A stretch of DNA of 45,852 nt from an uncultured Parasphingopyxis sp. (GCF_937129435.1 NZ_CAKZNF010000013.1:1-45852); one strand, 5' to 3'; shown: positions 25,265 to 34,395, numbered from the stretch's first letter. Numbers and translations are program-made. The notes: a model not told the origin generated them from the letters alone.

Positions 25265-27412
25265 CTAGAAGATGCCGAGAAAACCGCCATCGTCGTCGTC
25301 ATCGTCTTCTTCTTCCTCGACATCGTCGCGGCTCGCGCGGCCGTCGCCGACATCGTCGCGCGGGTCGCCATCCTCCTCGCGCTGGTCGCGGGCCCGCGCG
25401 CCCTGCAGCACAGGACCACATTGCGCGGCTTCGGCATCGCCGAGATCGACGAACGACACGATCGCGGCAAGCGGGCTGACCGCGATGCCGAGCCCCAGGG
25501 CAATGCCCGCGCGCGCGACGAGTTCGCCGGAAATCGGATCGATGCCGGGTGAGGCGAAATGGCCGTTGATGCCGACCGGCGACTGGCCGGAGAACAGGCT
25601 GAAATCCTTGCCGTCCGCCTCGATCGCGATATCGATCGCCTCGTTCCGGAAGCTGAAGCCACCGCGCCCGACGATCACATTCTTGCGCGTGTCGATCAGG
25701 ATCGGATCGGTGGCCGCAAGACCGTTACGCACGGTGAAGGCGATCAGCCCGCAATTGACGTTGATCGGATCGTTCGTCTCATCCTCGAACATCAGCTGCA
25801 GGAACGTCCCGAGGTCGAGTTCGGCGAGTTGTGCATTACCCGCTACGACCGTGCCCTCGGGAATGATGATCGCGATACGGCCGTTCGAGGTGCTCAGCGA
25901 TTCATGGATCGTATCGCCGGTCCCAGTCATCTGCGCGCGGCCGGCGATGGTGCCGGTCGTGCCGTTCTCCTCGACGCCGAAACGGGCCAGCAGCGTCCCC
26001 ATCGGCGTCGGAGAGAGGCGGATGTCATAAGCGGTCCGCACCGGGCGCTCGCGCGCGTTGATCTGGATATCGGAGGTGACGTGGCCGCCCGACAGATCGA
26101 ATTCGAACGGGGATAGGCGCAGGAAGCTGTTATCGAGATCGAGGGTCAGCGAAACGTTGGAAATCGGCAGGCTTTCGGCGCGGATATTGCGGACGCGATA
26201 GTCGACATGTGCGTCGAAGCGCGAGATGGCGTCGACGCGCAGCGGCGCATCGGGGAGGACGCGCGGCGTGCCGCCCGCCTGCGTGATCGCCCCCGATCCG
26301 CCTTCGGCCTCCAGCCGCTCGGGATCGTAGCCGAGGAAGGGGCCGATATCGATGATATCGACCGTGTCGGAGGCGAGGTCGGCGGTAATCATCATCCGGT
26401 CGCGCAGCGCCACCGTCATCGATCCCGCCAGATCGCTGTCGCCGAAGCGGCCCGTCATCCTCGTGAAGCGCCATTCGTCTCCTGCCTTGGTCAGCGCCGA
26501 TTGCAGGCGGTAGGCGCGGGTTTCCGGGACGGCGATGCCGGCAAAGTCGAACAGCTGCGCCATGTTCTGCCCGCGCACCTGGACGGCGAGCTCGGCACCC
26601 TCGATCTCGGTCAGGCCGGGCAGTTCGCCCGACACGTCCATCACGGTGCCGACGCCTTCGGCGTGGAGCCGGAAATCGTTGCGGCCGCCCGCAATCGCCG
26701 CATTGGGCGAGAAGAAACCGCCGTTCAGCGTGAATCCCTCGCCCCGTGCGCTGCCGCGGCCGGAAAATTCGATCGAATTCTCGATCTCATTGTCGCGCGC
26801 GCTCACGGTTTCGAAACCGATATCGGCGCTCAGCGTCGATCGGGGATCGCGATAATGGAGCCGGGTGCCGGAGATCGAGGCATAGCGGATCAGCGGCAGC
26901 TCCAGCGGCTCTCCGGTCGGCTCGCCGAACGTCCAGCTATTCTGTTCGCCGGCCCGGTCCCATTCCAGCGCGACATCGCCATTGTCGAGCTTGAGGAAAT
27001 TGATGGTCCGGCGGCCGAAGATCAGCGGGATCGTATCGACGCGCATGTGAACGAGATCGGCGGCGAAGAAGGTATCGCTCTCGGCCCATTCCGGGTTGGA
27101 AATCATCATCCCCTCGGCGACGAACTTGACGTCGATCGGATCGAAATAAAGCTGGAAATCGCCCTCGACCTGCACCTCTCGTTCGAGCTGGGCGCTCATG
27201 ATGCTCTCGAACGGCTCTTTCAGGAACCGGCCCTTGGTGATGTAGAGGATCAGCCAGCACAGCAGGATCAGCGCGAAAAGGCCGACGATCGTGTAGAGGA
27301 TCCGCCGCACGATATGGTCGGGAATGCGGGCGAACCAGGCGCCGACGCGCCCCGGCAACGCGCCCAGCCACGCGCCGGTTCGATCGAGCAGGGTCGCTTC
27401 GCCATGAGCCAT
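25265..27412 (-). CDS. AsmA-family inner-membrane-anchored protein
   Basis: The 715-residue protein has a cytoplasmic N-terminal stretch, one transmembrane helix (about 40-60: LYTIVGLFALILLCWLILYI) and a long beta-rich periplasmic part of AsmA type, including FESIMSAQLEREVQVEGDFQ and repeated LDNGDVAL-like blocks. AsmA-like proteins (YhdP, TamB, YdbH relatives) are thought to carry phospholipids between membranes. The C-terminus ends in an unusual run of acidic residues, VEEEEDDDDDDGGFLGIF, after an arginine/aspartate-rich stretch. That tail is not typical for the family. It is divergent from rpmI. Confidence 0.87.
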   Translation of the reverse strand: MAHGEATLLDRTGAWLGALPGRVGAWFARIPDHIVRRILYTIVGLFALILLCWLILYITKGRFLKEPFESIMSAQLEREVQVEGDFQLYFDPIDVKFVAEGMMISNPEWAESDTFFAADLVHMRVDTIPLIFGRRTINFLKLDNGDVALEWDRAGEQNSWTFGEPTGEPLELPLIRYASISGTRLHYRDPRSTLSADIGFETVSARDNEIENSIEFSGRGSARGEGFTLNGGFFSPNAAIAGGRNDFRLHAEGVGTVMDVSGELPGLTEIEGAELAVQVRGQNMAQLFDFAGIAVPETRAYRLQSALTKAGDEWRFTRMTGRFGDSDLAGSMTVALRDRMMITADLASDTVDIIDIGPFLGYDPERLEAEGGSGAITQAGGTPRVLPDAPLRVDAISRFDAHVDYRVRNIRAESLPISNVSLTLDLDNSFLRLSPFEFDLSGGHVTSDIQINARERPVRTAYDIRLSPTPMGTLLARFGVEENGTTGTIAGRAQMTGTGDTIHESLSTSNGRIAIIIPEGTVVAGNAQLAELDLGTFLQLMFEDETNDPINVNCGLIAFTVRNGLAATDPILIDTRKNVIVGRGGFSFRNEAIDIAIEADGKDFSLFSGQSPVGINGHFASPGIDPISGELVARAGIALGLGIAVSPLAAIVSFVDLGDAEAAQCGPVLQGARARDQREEDGDPRDDVGDGRASRDDVEEEEDDDDDDGGFLGIF

Positions 27413-27456
27413 GATTTACAAACCTTTAGCCGATGCGCCGGTTCCCGTGCGAACCA

Positions 27457-27485
27457 TTGCATTGCCGCGCTCTTTCGCCTATAGG
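27457..27485 (+). promoter_or_regulatory. Sigma-70-type promoter of rpmI-rplT
   Basis: TTGCAT (27457-27462) and TATAGG (27480-27485) are 17 bp apart in the gap between AsmA and rpmI. The leader would be about 80 nt, long enough for autoregulation by L20, but I see no clear L20 site. Confidence 0.55.
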
Positions 27486-27573
27486 CCCCGGCTTCCAACG
27501 ATTTCGAGGGAACTGTCCGGCCAGTATGGGCTGCCGAGGCCGTTCGCAGATCGTCAGACTTAAGGAGACGAAA

Positions 27574-27780
27574 ATGCCCAAGCTCAAGACCAAGAGCGGT
27601 GTGAAGAAACGCTTCAAGATCACCGCGACGGGCAAGGTGCTGCACGGCGTCGCCGGCAAGCGCCACCGCCTGATCAGCCATAACGCGAAATATATCCGCC
27701 AGAATCGCGGAACCACGGAACTCGCCGACGCCGATGCGAAGACGGTGAAGAAGTGGGCTCCCTACGGACTGAGGAAATAG
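27574..27780 (+). CDS. rpmI: 50S ribosomal protein L35
   Basis: The 68-residue basic protein begins [17 protein letters not shown] and continues with [11 protein letters not shown] and VKKWAPYGL, all typical of bL35. AAGGAG lies 7 bases before the ATG; in-frame codons further upstream are not used because they lie in the promoter and leader. rplT follows 4 bases later. The usual infC is not directly upstream; a separate promoter is visible instead. Confidence 0.96.
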   Translation: MPKLKTKSGVKKRFKITATGKVLHGVAGKRHRLISHNAKYIRQNRGTTELADADAKTVKKWAPYGLRK

Positions 27781-27784
27781 CGCG

Positions 27785-28147
27785 ATGGCACGGGTAAAAA
27801 GAGGCACGACCACCAAACAGAGCCACAAGCGCCTGTTGAAGCAGGCCAAGGGCTATTGGGGCCGCCGCAAGAACACGATTCGCGTCGCGCGCCAGGCCGT
27901 CGAAAAGGCCGGCCAGTATGCCTATCGCGATCGCAAGGTAAGGAAGCGGAATTTCCGCGCGCTGTGGATCCAGCGGATCAACGCGGCGGTGCGGACCGAG
28001 GACCTGACCTATGCGCGCTTCATGCACGGGCTGAAGCTCGCGGGCGTCGAGCTGGATCGCAAGATCCTCGCCGATCTCGCGATGAACGAGCCGGAGGCGT
28101 TTAGCGCCGTCGTTGCCCAGAGCAAGGACGCGCTCGCTAAAGCCTGA
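27785..28147 (+). CDS. rplT: 50S ribosomal protein L20
   Basis: The 120-residue protein has the bL20 signatures [60 protein letters not shown] and [12 protein letters not shown]. bL20 is needed early in assembly of the large subunit and in many bacteria represses its own operon. It follows rpmI at 4 bases. A strong terminator lies about 50 bases after its stop, so the usual readthrough to pheS-pheT is probably interrupted here. Confidence 0.97.
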   Translation: MARVKRGTTTKQSHKRLLKQAKGYWGRRKNTIRVARQAVEKAGQYAYRDRKVRKRNFRALWIQRINAAVRTEDLTYARFMHGLKLAGVELDRKILADLAMNEPEAFSAVVAQSKDALAKA

Positions 28148-28198
28148 GGCAGCGACATTTAGCCGGTTGACGGATCGAACCGTCGACCCGAACAGTTG

Positions 28199-28245
28199 AA
28201 GGGCGCGCGGGATGCAACAATCCCGTCGCGCCCTTTGTCGTTTGC
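28199..28245 (+). terminator. Intrinsic terminator of rpmI-rplT
   Basis: A 15-bp stem with a single bulged T (28199-28213 with 28220-28235, loop GCAACA) is followed by TTTGTCGTTT. It lies 52 bases after the rplT stop. A smaller hairpin, CGGTT/AACCG, lies just upstream at about 28164-28182. Confidence 0.8.
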
Positions 28246-28280
28246 GGCGCGGAGCCCGTTTCATTTTTCGGATTACGTCG

Positions 28281-28601
28281 ATGAAAGAGGATTTCCAGCC
28301 GACGGTCTACATTCTTGCCAACCGCAGAAACGGTGCATTGTATGCAGGCGTGACTTCGCAACTGCTGCAACGCATAGGCCGGCATCGCGATGAGAGCTTC
28401 GGTGGCCATAGCAAACGGGTGCAGGCGAAAATGCTGGTCTGGTTTGAACAGCATGGGACAATGGAAACGGCCATCAGGCGGGAAAAGCAGATCAAGAAGT
28501 GGAACAGACTGTGGAAAATCAATCTGATCGAGAAGACCAATCCGGATTGGCGAGATCTGGCGGTCGATTTCGGCTTTCCGCCAGTCTGGGCGATTAGGTA
28601 A
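28281..28601 (+). CDS. GIY-YIG domain nuclease, small YhbQ/SLX1-like type
   Basis: The 106-residue protein is a stand-alone GIY-YIG domain: VYILANRRNGALYAGVTSQL (VYI and LYAG as the two parts of the name motif), RIGRHRD with the catalytic arginine, and AIRREKQIKKWNR with the glutamate region, then INLIEKTNPDW. The function of this subgroup is unproven; a DNA nicking activity is expected from the fold. The ATG at 28281 is the first that fits the domain. The gene is inserted between rplT and pheS, with a terminator upstream and a palindromic repeat 5 bases downstream, which suggests it was acquired with that repeat. Confidence 0.87.
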   Translation: MKEDFQPTVYILANRRNGALYAGVTSQLLQRIGRHRDESFGGHSKRVQAKMLVWFEQHGTMETAIRREKQIKKWNRLWKINLIEKTNPDWRDLAVDFGFPPVWAIR

Positions 28602-28606
28602 TCGGA

Positions 28607-28697
28607 CTCGTCACCCCCGCGAAGGCGGGGGTCCATCACCGGAGATGCAAACCATGTGTGCGGGAGATGGATTCCCGCCGTCGCGGGAATGACGAGA
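28607..28697. repeat. Palindromic repeat, class R4
   Basis: It starts ACTCGTCACCCCCGCGAAGG and ends CGTCGCGGGAATGACGAGA, with CCCCCGCGAAGGCGGGGG and ATTCCCGCCGTCGCGGGAAT as local hairpins and ATCACC/GGAGAT-like blocks between. This element type is common in alphaproteobacteria. It lies 5 bases after the GIY-YIG stop codon and 29 before pheS. Confidence 0.88.
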
Positions 28698-28726
28698 ATT
28701 GAGTGAGATTGAAGGATGTTGAACCG

Positions 28727-29848
28727 ATGACTGAAGACAAGCCGGACATCCCCCAGCTGAAGGAGGATCTGTGCGCGGCGATCGATGTTGCGGCCGGCCT
28801 TGAAGGGCTGGAAGCGGTGCGCGTTCATGCGCTCGGCAAGAACGGCGTCGTCACGCAGCTGCTGAAGACGCTCGGCGGCATGTCGCCCGAGGAGCGGCAG
28901 ACCGAGGCGCCGAAGATCCAGGGGCTGCGCCATGACATTTCGGCCGCGCTCGACGAAAAGCGCGCCGCGCTCGAGGAAGCGGTGCTGCAGGAAAGGCTGG
29001 CGTCCGAAGTGCAGGACATGTCGCTGCCGCCGCCCGAGCCGTTGATGGGCAGCATCCATCCGGTCAGCCAGGTGATGGACGAGCTGGCTGAAATCTTCGC
29101 CGATCTGGGCTTCGCCGTTGCGACCGGGCCGGAGATCGAGGACGACTGGCACAATTTCACCGCGCTCAACATCCCCGAAAGCCATCCGGCGCGGGCGATG
29201 CACGACACTTTCTATTTCCCGTCGGGCCAGCAGCTGCATTCGGGCAGCCCGGCCAATGGCGACGGCGCGCCGATGCTGCTGCGTACGCACACCTCTCCGG
29301 TGCAGATACGCACGATGACGAGCCAGGAGCCGCCGATCCGCATCATCGCGCCGGGCCGTACCTATCGGTCGGATTCGGATGCGACGCACACACCGATGTT
29401 CCATCAGATCGAGGGGCTGGTAATCGACAGGGACATCACCATGGGGCATCTCAAATGGACGCTCGAGACGTTTTTGAAGGCGTTCTTCGAGCGCGACGAT
29501 GTCGTGCTGCGTTTCCGCCCCAGCTATTTCCCCTTCACCGAACCTTCGGCCGAGGTCGATGTCGGCTATTCGATCGACGACAAGGGACGGCAGGTGATCG
29601 GCGGGGCCGATCACTGGATGGAGGTGCTCGGCAGCGGCATGGTCAACCGCCGCGTCATTGCCGCCTGCGATCTCGATCCCGACACGTGGCAGGGCTTCGC
29701 TTTCGGCACGGGCGTCGACCGGCTCGCGATGCTCAAATACGGGATGGACGATTTGCGCGCCTTTTTCGACGGCGATCTGCGCTGGCTTCGTCATTACGGT
29801 TTCTCGGCGCTCGACGTGCCGACGCTGAGCGCGGGAGTGGGGGCGTGA
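28727..29848 (+). CDS. pheS: Phenylalanyl-tRNA synthetase alpha subunit
   Basis: PheS is the catalytic subunit of the alpha2-beta2 synthetase that charges tRNA-Phe. The 373-residue protein has an N-terminal coiled-coil region, [19 protein letters not shown], class II motif 1 ([19 protein letters not shown]), motif 2 ([29 protein letters not shown]), and motif 3 ([19 protein letters not shown]). The ATG at 28727 has GAAGGATG upstream; a GTG eight codons earlier is possible. A repeat separates it from pheT. Confidence 0.96.
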   Translation: MTEDKPDIPQLKEDLCAAIDVAAGLEGLEAVRVHALGKNGVVTQLLKTLGGMSPEERQTEAPKIQGLRHDISAALDEKRAALEEAVLQERLASEVQDMSLPPPEPLMGSIHPVSQVMDELAEIFADLGFAVATGPEIEDDWHNFTALNIPESHPARAMHDTFYFPSGQQLHSGSPANGDGAPMLLRTHTSPVQIRTMTSQEPPIRIIAPGRTYRSDSDATHTPMFHQIEGLVIDRDITMGHLKWTLETFLKAFFERDDVVLRFRPSYFPFTEPSAEVDVGYSIDDKGRQVIGGADHWMEVLGSGMVNRRVIAACDLDPDTWQGFAFGTGVDRLAMLKYGMDDLRAFFDGDLRWLRHYGFSALDVPTLSAGVGA

Positions 29849-29866
29849 TGGCGGCGCCGGCACAAA

Positions 29867-30032
29867 CCTTCTCCCATTGGGAGAAGGATACGAAAACTTG
29901 GTCTCGCGTAGCGAGGCCTAGTTGGAGTTGGATGAGGGGTTCGGCCGCTCCATCCAACGTGCAACCCCTCATCCAACTGCGCCTAATTCGCTTCGCTCAT
30001 AAGGCTCCATATCCTTCTCCCCTTGGGAGAAG
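29867..30032. repeat. Palindromic repeat, class R3, copy between pheS and pheT
   Basis: CCTTCTCCCATTGGGAGAAGG (29867-29887) forms the left end and CCTTCTCCCCTTGGGAGAAG (30013-30032) the right, with GTTGGATGAGGGGTT and AACCCCTCATCCAAC as an inner inverted pair. The same element, in altered form, lies between metX and metW. The gap of 214 bases between pheS and pheT is almost entirely this element. Confidence 0.9.
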
Positions 30033-30062
30033 AGTGCTTCCGTGCGGGAAGGATTGTTCACG

Positions 30063-32510
30063 ATGAAATTCACCCTTTCGTGGCTCAAGGAGCATCTCGA
30101 CACCGATGCCGATCTCGACACGATCCTCGAGACGCTCACGGCGCTCGGGCTCGAGGTCGAGGGCGTCGAAAATCCCGGCGAAACGCTAGGCGGTTTTCGC
30201 ATCGCCAGGGTGATCGAGGCGGGCAAGCATCCCAATGCCGACAAGCTGCAATTGCTGAAGGTCGATGCCGGAGACGGCGATCCGGTGCAGGTGGTGTGCG
30301 GCGCGCCCAATGCGCGCGAAGGGATGATCGGCGTGTTCGCGGCGCCCGGCACCTATGTGCCCGGCATCGATGTCACGCTGAAACCGGCGAAGATCCGCGA
30401 TGTCGAAAGCTTCGGCATGATGTGTTCGGAGCGCGAGCTCGAACTGTCCGACGCGCATGAGGGGATCATCGATCTCGACGAGAGCGCAGCCGATGCAGTG
30501 GGCGAACCCTATGCCGCATGGGCCGGCCTCGACGATCCGGTGATCGACATCGCCATCACGCCGAACCGGCAGGATTGCATGGGCGTGCGCGGCGTCGCAC
30601 GCGATCTCGCCGCCGCCGGTCTCGGCACGCTCAAGCCGCTCGCCGAAGCCTATGCACCGGCCGGGACCGAACCGGCCGACGGCAAGCACGACGTTTCGGG
30701 TCAGCGGATCGAAATCGCGCCGGTTCCCGGTGAAGGCAAGGGGCCCGACGTCCGCACCCACGATCCCGAAGGCTGCCCCGCCTTTTTCGGCCGCACGGTC
30801 ACCGGCGTTACCAACGGCGAATCGCCGCCCTGGATGCAGAAGCGGCTGCGCGCGATCGGACAAAAGCCGATCTCCGCGCTCGTTGACATCACCAATTTCG
30901 TGATGATCGATCTCGGCCGCCCGCTCCACGTCTACGACATGGCGAAGCTCGCCGGCCCGTTGGTCGCGCGCCGCGCCAAGGCGGGCGAGCAGGTGCTCGC
31001 GCTCAACGGCAAGACCTACGGGCTCGACGAGACGATGACGGTGATCGCCGACGACAAGGCCGTCCACGATATCGGCGGCATCATGGGCGGCGAGGAATCG
31101 GGCGTCGAGGACGACACCACAGACGTCCTGATCGAATGCGCCTATTTCACGCCCGAGCGGATCGCGCGGACGGGGCAGAAGCTCGCGCTCGCCAGCGATG
31201 CGCGCATCCGTTTCGAACGCGGTGTCGACCCGGCCTTCCTCGAAGACGGCCTGCAGGTCGCGACGCGGCTGGTGCTGGCTTTGTGCGGCGGCACACCGAG
31301 CGAGGTCACGCGCGCAGGAACGCCGCCCGAAGGCACGAAGACGTTCGACTATGACCCGGCCTTCTGCGCCAAGCTCGGCGGGGTCGATGTGCCCGCCGCG
31401 AAACAGCGCGAAGCGCTCGAAGCGTTGGGCTTCGGCGTCGAGGGCGACGGCCCGTTCACGGTGGCCGTGCCCAGTTGGCGCCGCGATGTGGACGGCGCGC
31501 CCGACCTGGTCGAAGAGGTGCTGCGGATCGAGGGCTTCGATTCCATCCCGTCGACGCCGCTGACGCGCCTGCCCGGCGTGGCGCTCCCCACCGCCTCGCC
31601 CGACCAGCGGCGCGAGCGCAAGATGCGCCGCGCGGCGGCCGCGCGCGGTCTCAACGAGGCGGTGACGTGGAGCTTCATCTCGAAGGACGAGGCCGCGGTC
31701 ACGGGCGATGCGCCCTGGTCGCTCGCCAACCCGATCAGCGAGGACATGAAGGTGATGCGGACCTCGCTGATCCCGGGCCTTGTTGCGGCCGCTCGCCGCA
31801 ATCTCGATCGCGGCGCGCCGAGCGTGCGGCTGTTCGAGATCGGCCGGCGGTATCTGGGCGATGGCGAGCGGCCGACGCTGGGTATCGTGCTCGCCGGAAC
31901 GCGCACCCACCGGCACTGGCAGGGCGGCGGCAAGCCGTTCAACGCCTATGACGCCAAGGCCGAGGCGATGGCGCTGCTCGAGGCGGCGGGTGCGCCGGTC
32001 GACAAGCTGCAATTGCTCGGCGATGCGGCCGGCCATTACCATCCGGGCCGTTCGGGGCGGTTGTGCCTCGGCCCGAAAAAGGTGCTGGCCGAATTCGGCG
32101 AACTGCATCCGTCCGCGAGCAAGGCGCTCGACCTCGACGGGGCAGCAATGGCCGCCGAAATCTTCATCGACGCCATTCCGCTACCGCGCAGCTCGGGCGG
32201 GCATCTGCGCGAGGCCTATGCGCCGCCCGCCTTGCAGCCCGTGACCCGCGATTTCGCGTTCCTCATCGATTCCGACGCGCCTGCGGGCGAGCTGCTTCGC
32301 GCGGTGAGCGGTGCCGACAAGACACATCTGATCGCGGCTCGTATCTTCGACGTGTTCGACGGCGACGGCGTGCCCGACGGCAAGAAGTCGATCGCCATCG
32401 AAACGGTGTTCCAACCGGGCGATAAGAGCTTCACCGATGAGGAATTGAAGAAGCTCTCGGATGCGGTCGTGAAGGCGGCGGAAAAGGCCGGGGGCGAGTT
32501 GCGCGGCTGA
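30063..32510 (+). CDS. pheT: Phenylalanyl-tRNA synthetase beta subunit
   Basis: The 815-residue protein has the full domain order: N-terminal MKFTLSWLKEHLDTDADLD, an EMAP/OB tRNA-binding domain (GGFRIARVIEAGKHPNADKL), the B3/B4 editing domain (FFGRTVTGV to VDITNFVMIDLGRPLHVYD), B5 (RRDVDGAPDLVEEVLRIEGF), a catalytic-like core and a C-terminal FDX-ACB anticodon-binding domain ending VFQPGDKSFTDEEL. Length is usual. GGAAGGA lies about 9 bases before the ATG, just outside the preceding repeat. Confidence 0.96.
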   Translation: MKFTLSWLKEHLDTDADLDTILETLTALGLEVEGVENPGETLGGFRIARVIEAGKHPNADKLQLLKVDAGDGDPVQVVCGAPNAREGMIGVFAAPGTYVPGIDVTLKPAKIRDVESFGMMCSERELELSDAHEGIIDLDESAADAVGEPYAAWAGLDDPVIDIAITPNRQDCMGVRGVARDLAAAGLGTLKPLAEAYAPAGTEPADGKHDVSGQRIEIAPVPGEGKGPDVRTHDPEGCPAFFGRTVTGVTNGESPPWMQKRLRAIGQKPISALVDITNFVMIDLGRPLHVYDMAKLAGPLVARRAKAGEQVLALNGKTYGLDETMTVIADDKAVHDIGGIMGGEESGVEDDTTDVLIECAYFTPERIARTGQKLALASDARIRFERGVDPAFLEDGLQVATRLVLALCGGTPSEVTRAGTPPEGTKTFDYDPAFCAKLGGVDVPAAKQREALEALGFGVEGDGPFTVAVPSWRRDVDGAPDLVEEVLRIEGFDSIPSTPLTRLPGVALPTASPDQRRERKMRRAAAARGLNEAVTWSFISKDEAAVTGDAPWSLANPISEDMKVMRTSLIPGLVAAARRNLDRGAPSVRLFEIGRRYLGDGERPTLGIVLAGTRTHRHWQGGGKPFNAYDAKAEAMALLEAAGAPVDKLQLLGDAAGHYHPGRSGRLCLGPKKVLAEFGELHPSASKALDLDGAAMAAEIFIDAIPLPRSSGGHLREAYAPPALQPVTRDFAFLIDSDAPAGELLRAVSGADKTHLIAARIFDVFDGDGVPDGKKSIAIETVFQPGDKSFTDEELKKLSDAVVKAAEKAGGELRG

Positions 32511-32535
32511 CCCCGCGATTCTCGGACCAACGTCG

Positions 32536-33801
32536 ATGAGACAACCGAAAATCCTCACGACGATGCGCGAATACAGCTGGGCGTTGTTTCGGGCGGACTG
32601 CATCGCCGGGACGACCGTCGCGATGGTCGCGCTGCCGCTGAGCCTTGCCATCGCCATCGCCTCGGGCGCCGATCCGGCGACCGGGCTCGTCACCGCGATT
32701 GTCGGCGGTTTCTTCATTTCGCTTCTTGGCGGCAGCCGGGTGCAGATCGGCGGGCCGACGGGCGCGTTTATCGTCGTCGTGTTCGGCGTGATCGCGGAAC
32801 ATGGCTATGACGGGCTGGTGCTTGCGACGATGATGGCGGGCATCGTGCTGCTGATCGCCGGTTTCCTGCGGCTAGGACGGTTGATCGCCTTCATTCCCGA
32901 AGCCGTCGTCCATGGTTTTACGATCGGCATCGCGATCATCATCGCGGCAAGCCAGCTCGCGGATTTTTTCGGCATGGCGGTCGCCGACCTGCCGGCCGAA
33001 TTCTTCGCCAAGATCGCGGCGCTTTGGAAGGCACGCGACACGGTGTCGCTTTCCGCGTTAGCCGTCGCCGTTACTACGTTGGTGCTGATCGTCGGGCTTC
33101 GCAGGCTCGCGCCGCGCTTTCCCGGCCTGATCGTCGCCGTCGCGGCGGGATCGGCGCTGGCGCTCTACGGTGGGCTCCCGGCCGACACCATCGCGTCGCG
33201 TTTCGGCGAGCTGCCCGGCCAGCTTCCTGCGCCCGGCCTGCCCGACGTCACGCTTGCCCGGCTGCGGGAGCTGCTACCCTCGGCGCTGGTTATCGCCTTC
33301 CTTGCCGGGGTCGAGTCGCTGCTGTCGGCCATGGTCGCGGATCGGATGATCGGGAGCAGCCATCGCTCCAATGCCGAGTTGATCGCGCAAGGGTCGGGTA
33401 ATATCGCCTCTTCGCTGTTCGCCGGCCTGCCGGTGACAGGCGCTATTGCGCGCACCGCGACCAATATCCGTGCGGGCGGGAAGACGCCGGTCGCGGGCAT
33501 CGTCCATGCGCTGGTGATCCTGATCGTCATGCTCGTCGCCGCGCCGCTGGCGGGGCAGTTGGCGATGCCCGCGCTCGCCGCGCTGCTGATCATCACCGCC
33601 TGGAATATGAGTGAGCCTGGCAAATGGCGAGGCTATCGGGCGCTGCCGCGGCGCGATCTCGTGCTGCTGCTGACGACGATGGTGCTGACGGTTGCCGTCG
33701 ATCTTACCGTGGCGATCGGCGTCGGCGTGACGCTCGGCCTAGCCTTCCGCTTGCTCGACCGGCAGCAGGAACCCGAAGACTGGAGCCAAACGGAGCGGTA
33801 A
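32536..33801 (+). CDS. SulP-family anion permease lacking the STAS domain
   Basis: The 421-residue protein carries the SulP transporter core: GTTVAMVALPLSLAIAIASG, GSRVQIGGPTGAFIVVV, VVHGFTIGIAIIIAASQL and SGNIASSLFAGLPVTGAIAR. It stops shortly after the last membrane helix (RLLDRQQEPEDWSQTER), so the C-terminal STAS domain of most SulP proteins (550-600 aa) is missing. The substrate might be sulfate, bicarbonate or a dicarboxylate. It follows pheT by 25 bases and abuts the convergent metW with no gap. Confidence 0.88.
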   Translation: MRQPKILTTMREYSWALFRADCIAGTTVAMVALPLSLAIAIASGADPATGLVTAIVGGFFISLLGGSRVQIGGPTGAFIVVVFGVIAEHGYDGLVLATMMAGIVLLIAGFLRLGRLIAFIPEAVVHGFTIGIAIIIAASQLADFFGMAVADLPAEFFAKIAALWKARDTVSLSALAVAVTTLVLIVGLRRLAPRFPGLIVAVAAGSALALYGGLPADTIASRFGELPGQLPAPGLPDVTLARLRELLPSALVIAFLAGVESLLSAMVADRMIGSSHRSNAELIAQGSGNIASSLFAGLPVTGAIARTATNIRAGGKTPVAGIVHALVILIVMLVAAPLAGQLAMPALAALLIITAWNMSEPGKWRGYRALPRRDLVLLLTTMVLTVAVDLTVAIGVGVTLGLAFRLLDRQQEPEDWSQTER

Positions 33802-34392
33802 TCACCGCCCCAGCAGGAACACCGCCTGTTCGGCCATCAGGTTCGCCGCCGCCGCGCTGCGCTGGCGGGCGCCGGTCAGGTACCAGGCATCCTCCACGCT
33901 CGTGCCGCGTTCGCGCAGCAGGGCGCGGAAATCGTCGATCGTCACGTGGTGGATATTGTCGGTCTCGTACCAGCTCACCGGCAGCGCCTGCGTCACCGGC
34001 ATGCGGCCGCCGAACAACAGGCTCATCCGCACGCGCCAATAGGCGAAATTGGGGAAGGAGACGAAGGCGCGCGGCGCGATGCGGAGCAGCTGGTCGAGAA
34101 TCGCATGCGGCGCGCGCGTCGTCTGCAGCGTCTGGCTGAGTACGGCATAGTCGAACGCGCCATCGGGATAGTCGGCCAGGTCGGTATCGGCATCCCCCTG
34201 CACGACCGAAAGCCCGCGCGCCATGGCTTCAGCGACGGCGGTAGGATCGAGCTCGACCCCGCGCGCATCGACGTGCTTTTCATCGCGCAGCGCCGCCATC
34301 AGATCGCCCGCGCCGCAGCCGATATCGAGCACGCGCGCGCCCTTGGGAATCTGCGCTGCGATGATCGCGAGGTCGGGGCGGAGATCAGGCAT
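33802..34392 (-). CDS. metW: Methionine biosynthesis protein MetW
   Basis: MetW is a Rossmann-fold methyltransferase-like protein that works with MetX in methionine synthesis in many alpha- and betaproteobacteria. The 196-residue protein has IPKGARVLDIGCGAGDLMAAL, RGVELDPTAVAEAMARGLSV, YAVLSQTLQTTRAP and FVSFPNFAYWRVRM, SWYETDNIHHVTIDDFRALL, all family marks. In most genomes metW follows metX directly; here a 200-base palindromic repeat lies between them, with 204 bases from the metX stop to the metW start. Confidence 0.94.
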   Translation of the reverse strand: MPDLRPDLAIIAAQIPKGARVLDIGCGAGDLMAALRDEKHVDARGVELDPTAVAEAMARGLSVVQGDADTDLADYPDGAFDYAVLSQTLQTTRAPHAILDQLLRIAPRAFVSFPNFAYWRVRMSLLFGGRMPVTQALPVSWYETDNIHHVTIDDFRALLRERGTSVEDAWYLTGARQRSAAAANLMAEQAVFLLGR

Positions 34393-34395
34393 TTC

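Noticed and set aside
27413..27573. tRNA or infC remnant before rpmI
   Set aside because: No cloverleaf or translation-initiation-factor sequence is visible; only a promoter-like pair was found.
28307..29863. A 518-codon minus-strand open frame opposite the GIY-YIG gene, R4 repeat and pheS
   Set aside because: It crosses a repeat and two supported genes and has no family features.
30186..32108. A 640-codon minus-strand open frame opposite pheT
   Set aside because: Shadow of pheT; no domain seen.
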